This document shows positions 13,262-13,914 of a DNA stretch of 13,914 nt, in pieces. The stretch is from NCBI GenBank assembly GCA_002478505.1, contig DLOP01000101.1:14411-28324 (forward strand), in the 5' to 3' direction. The notes below the pieces were generated by a model that saw only the letters and a program-made list of their open reading frames with translations, was not told the DNA's origin and ran no database searches. The position numbers were made by a program, and so were the translations under genes. Position 1 is the first letter of the stretch. Every line of letters starts with the position of its first letter. Source of the stretch: Lachnospiraceae bacterium UBA7481 (GTDB taxonomy: Bacteria > Bacillota > Clostridia > Lachnospirales > Lachnospiraceae).

Positions 13262-13290
13262 TTGACAGCCATAGACTATCGTGATAGTAT
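13262..13290 (+). promoter_or_regulatory. Promoter of the blaI-blaR1 operon
   Basis: A consensus TTGACA (13262-13267) is followed after 17 bp by TAGTAT (13285-13290). Transcription would start near 13297, about 93 bases before the blaI-like ATG, inside the large inverted repeat listed next. Confidence 0.72.
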
Positions 13291-13326
13291 AGACTACAAT
13301 AATAGTACAGACTATTATTGTAGTCT
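13275..13326. promoter_or_regulatory. Tandem dyad operators for a BlaI/MecI-type repressor
   Basis: ACTATC GT GATAGT (13275-13288) is a perfect dyad covering the spacer and part of the -10 box. Next, AGACTACAATAATAGT (13291-13306), ACAG, ACTATTATTGTAGTCT (13311-13326) is a perfect 16-bp inverted repeat over the expected start site. GACTA/TAGTC half-sites with TACA/TGTA cores recall BlaI/MecI operators. Because the start site lies inside the repeat, it should act as DNA rather than as an RNA hairpin. Confidence 0.75.
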
Positions 13327-13389
13327 TTAATATTGCAGAGAAAAATACAGAAAGATTTGTTTTCATAAAATGCGGAAAGAAGGGACGGG

Positions 13390-13746
13390 ATGAATTTGAA
13401 ATTGTTTGACAGTGAAATGAAAGTGATGGAGCTGATTTGGGCAAAGGGGTCTGTCAGCGCAAAGGAGCTGAGCCTGTTGGCGGCGTCGGAACTGGAATGG
13501 AATAAGAATACTACATATACGGTGATCAAAAAGCTGGTGGCAAAAGGGTATATCCGGCGTGACGAGCCGGGATTTATCTGTACGCCGCTGATCACAAAGG
13601 AGGAAGTGCGTCAGGCAGAGACGCAGGGGTTGATCGACAGACTTTTCGGAGGTTCCAAAAAGGCGCTGTTTTCCGCCCTGTTGGAGGATGAAAAACTGTC
13701 GGAAAAAGAACTTGAAGAGTTGCGGAAGCTGATTGATAAGAGGTAG
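13390..13746 (+). CDS. BlaI/MecI/CopY-family transcriptional repressor
   Basis: The 118-residue length is typical for the family. Residues about 1-70 are the winged helix: LFDSEMKVMELIWAKGSVSA, a recognition helix with NKNTTYTVIKKLVAKGYI, and a wing ending in CTPLITKEE. The C-terminal part (about 75-118) is the dimerisation helix region where BlaI/MecI proteins are cut by their sensor protease (FGGSKKALFSALLEDEKLSE). The repressor presumably binds the two dyads over its promoter and is inactivated on signalling by the M56 sensor that starts 4 bases after its stop. AAGGGACGGG precedes the ATG. Since the target gene is not visible, I leave the symbol blank; beta-lactam or cell-wall stress is the expected signal by analogy. 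Confidence 0.9.
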   Translation: MNLKLFDSEMKVMELIWAKGSVSAKELSLLAASELEWNKNTTYTVIKKLVAKGYIRRDEPGFICTPLITKEEVRQAETQGLIDRLFGGSKKALFSALLEDEKLSEKELEELRKLIDKR

Positions 13747-13750
13747 ATCT

Positions 13751-13914
13751 ATGCCGGGAGAAGTGTTTTACTGGGTTTTGAATATGAGTGTCACTGCGTC
13801 GATTGTCGGAGCGGTTCTTTTGCTTCTGAGAAAGATAAAGAAGCTTCCCAGGCGGTTGGTTTTTATCCTGTGGGCGGTTCCCTTTCTGCGGATGTGGATG
13901 CCGGTCAGCATCGG
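13751..13914 (+). CDS. BlaR1/MecR1-like M56 peptidase sensor, 5' end only
   Basis: The frame opens with ATG at 13751 and runs off the window after 54 codons. It shows MPGEVFYWVLNMSVTASIVG leading into a hydrophobic helix (about 11-26), a basic turn RKIKKLPRR, and a second helix starting VFILWAVPFLRMWMP. This matches the N-terminal membrane region of M56 antirepressors such as BlaR1, in which the LP.R......W...LRm..P pattern is common. The HExxH protease motif and any penicillin-binding domain lie outside the window. It is 4 bases from the BlaI-type gene, in the standard operon order. Confidence 0.83.
   Translation, partial: MPGEVFYWVLNMSVTASIVGAVLLLLRKIKKLPRRLVFILWAVPFLRMWMPVSI

Noticed and set aside
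13291..13326. Large hairpin read as a terminator for the gene upstream
   Set aside because: There is no T-tract, and it sits just after a consensus promoter and over the expected start site of a BlaI-type gene, so an operator is the better reading.

Overview
The window looks like chromosome of a low-to-mid-GC Gram-positive anaerobe of the Clostridia, most likely Lachnospiraceae-like. This is an inference from strong AGGAGG-type ribosome binding sites, a tryptophan T-box riboswitch in front of trpE, a BlaI/BlaR1 pair, PadR and HicAB genes, and the mix of GC-balanced housekeeping genes with AT-rich accessory blocks. Every confident gene is on the + strand.

Layout. (1) 1-203: the 3' end of a GH3-type glycosidase. 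(2) 293-1882: a six-TM voltage-gated potassium channel followed closely by a short FUSC/aromatic acid exporter-type membrane protein. (3) 2055-3985: an AT-rich block with an unrecognised two-TM protein and an AAA_14/DUF4143 ATPase that has its own promoter and terminator. (4) 4001-6267: a PadR repressor, with a perfect 22-bp palindrome between its -35 and -10 boxes, translationally coupled to a 549-residue fusion of a flavodoxin-like oxidoreductase, an SCP2-like domain and a multi-TM region. (5) 6313-10217: a tryptophan locus. It has a promoter and a ~430-nt T-box leader with specifier TGG, UGGC in the T-box bulge and a terminator/antiterminator pair, then trpE and trpG (ATGA overlap) and trpD. 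A 328-bp repeat region separates trpG from trpD: four 13-bp tandem repeats running into a 99-nt MITE-like hairpin, then a partial second copy. trpC, F, B and A are absent. (6) 10228-11439: an N-terminally truncated hexapeptide acetyltransferase directly after trpD, then a TTG-started SAM methyltransferase. (7) 11440-12020: AT-rich DNA with two hairpins and an unrecognised ORF remnant. (8) 12021-13247: a HicA/HicB toxin-antitoxin pair with its own promoter, and a small membrane-anchored protein. (9) 13262-13914: a BlaI-family repressor with promoter and nested dyad operators, and the start of a BlaR1/M56 sensor cut by the window edge.

How the parts work together. The trp genes would be switched on by uncharged tRNA-Trp, giving anthranilate synthase (TrpE+TrpG) and phosphoribosyl-anthranilate (TrpD); the later steps must be encoded elsewhere or be missing. 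The PadR-flavoprotein and BlaI-BlaR1 units each look like self-contained sensor/response modules. I see no clearly new defence or mobile system. The most unusual items are the tri-modular flavoprotein, the repeat elements in and around the trp operon, and the apparent deletion junction after trpD.
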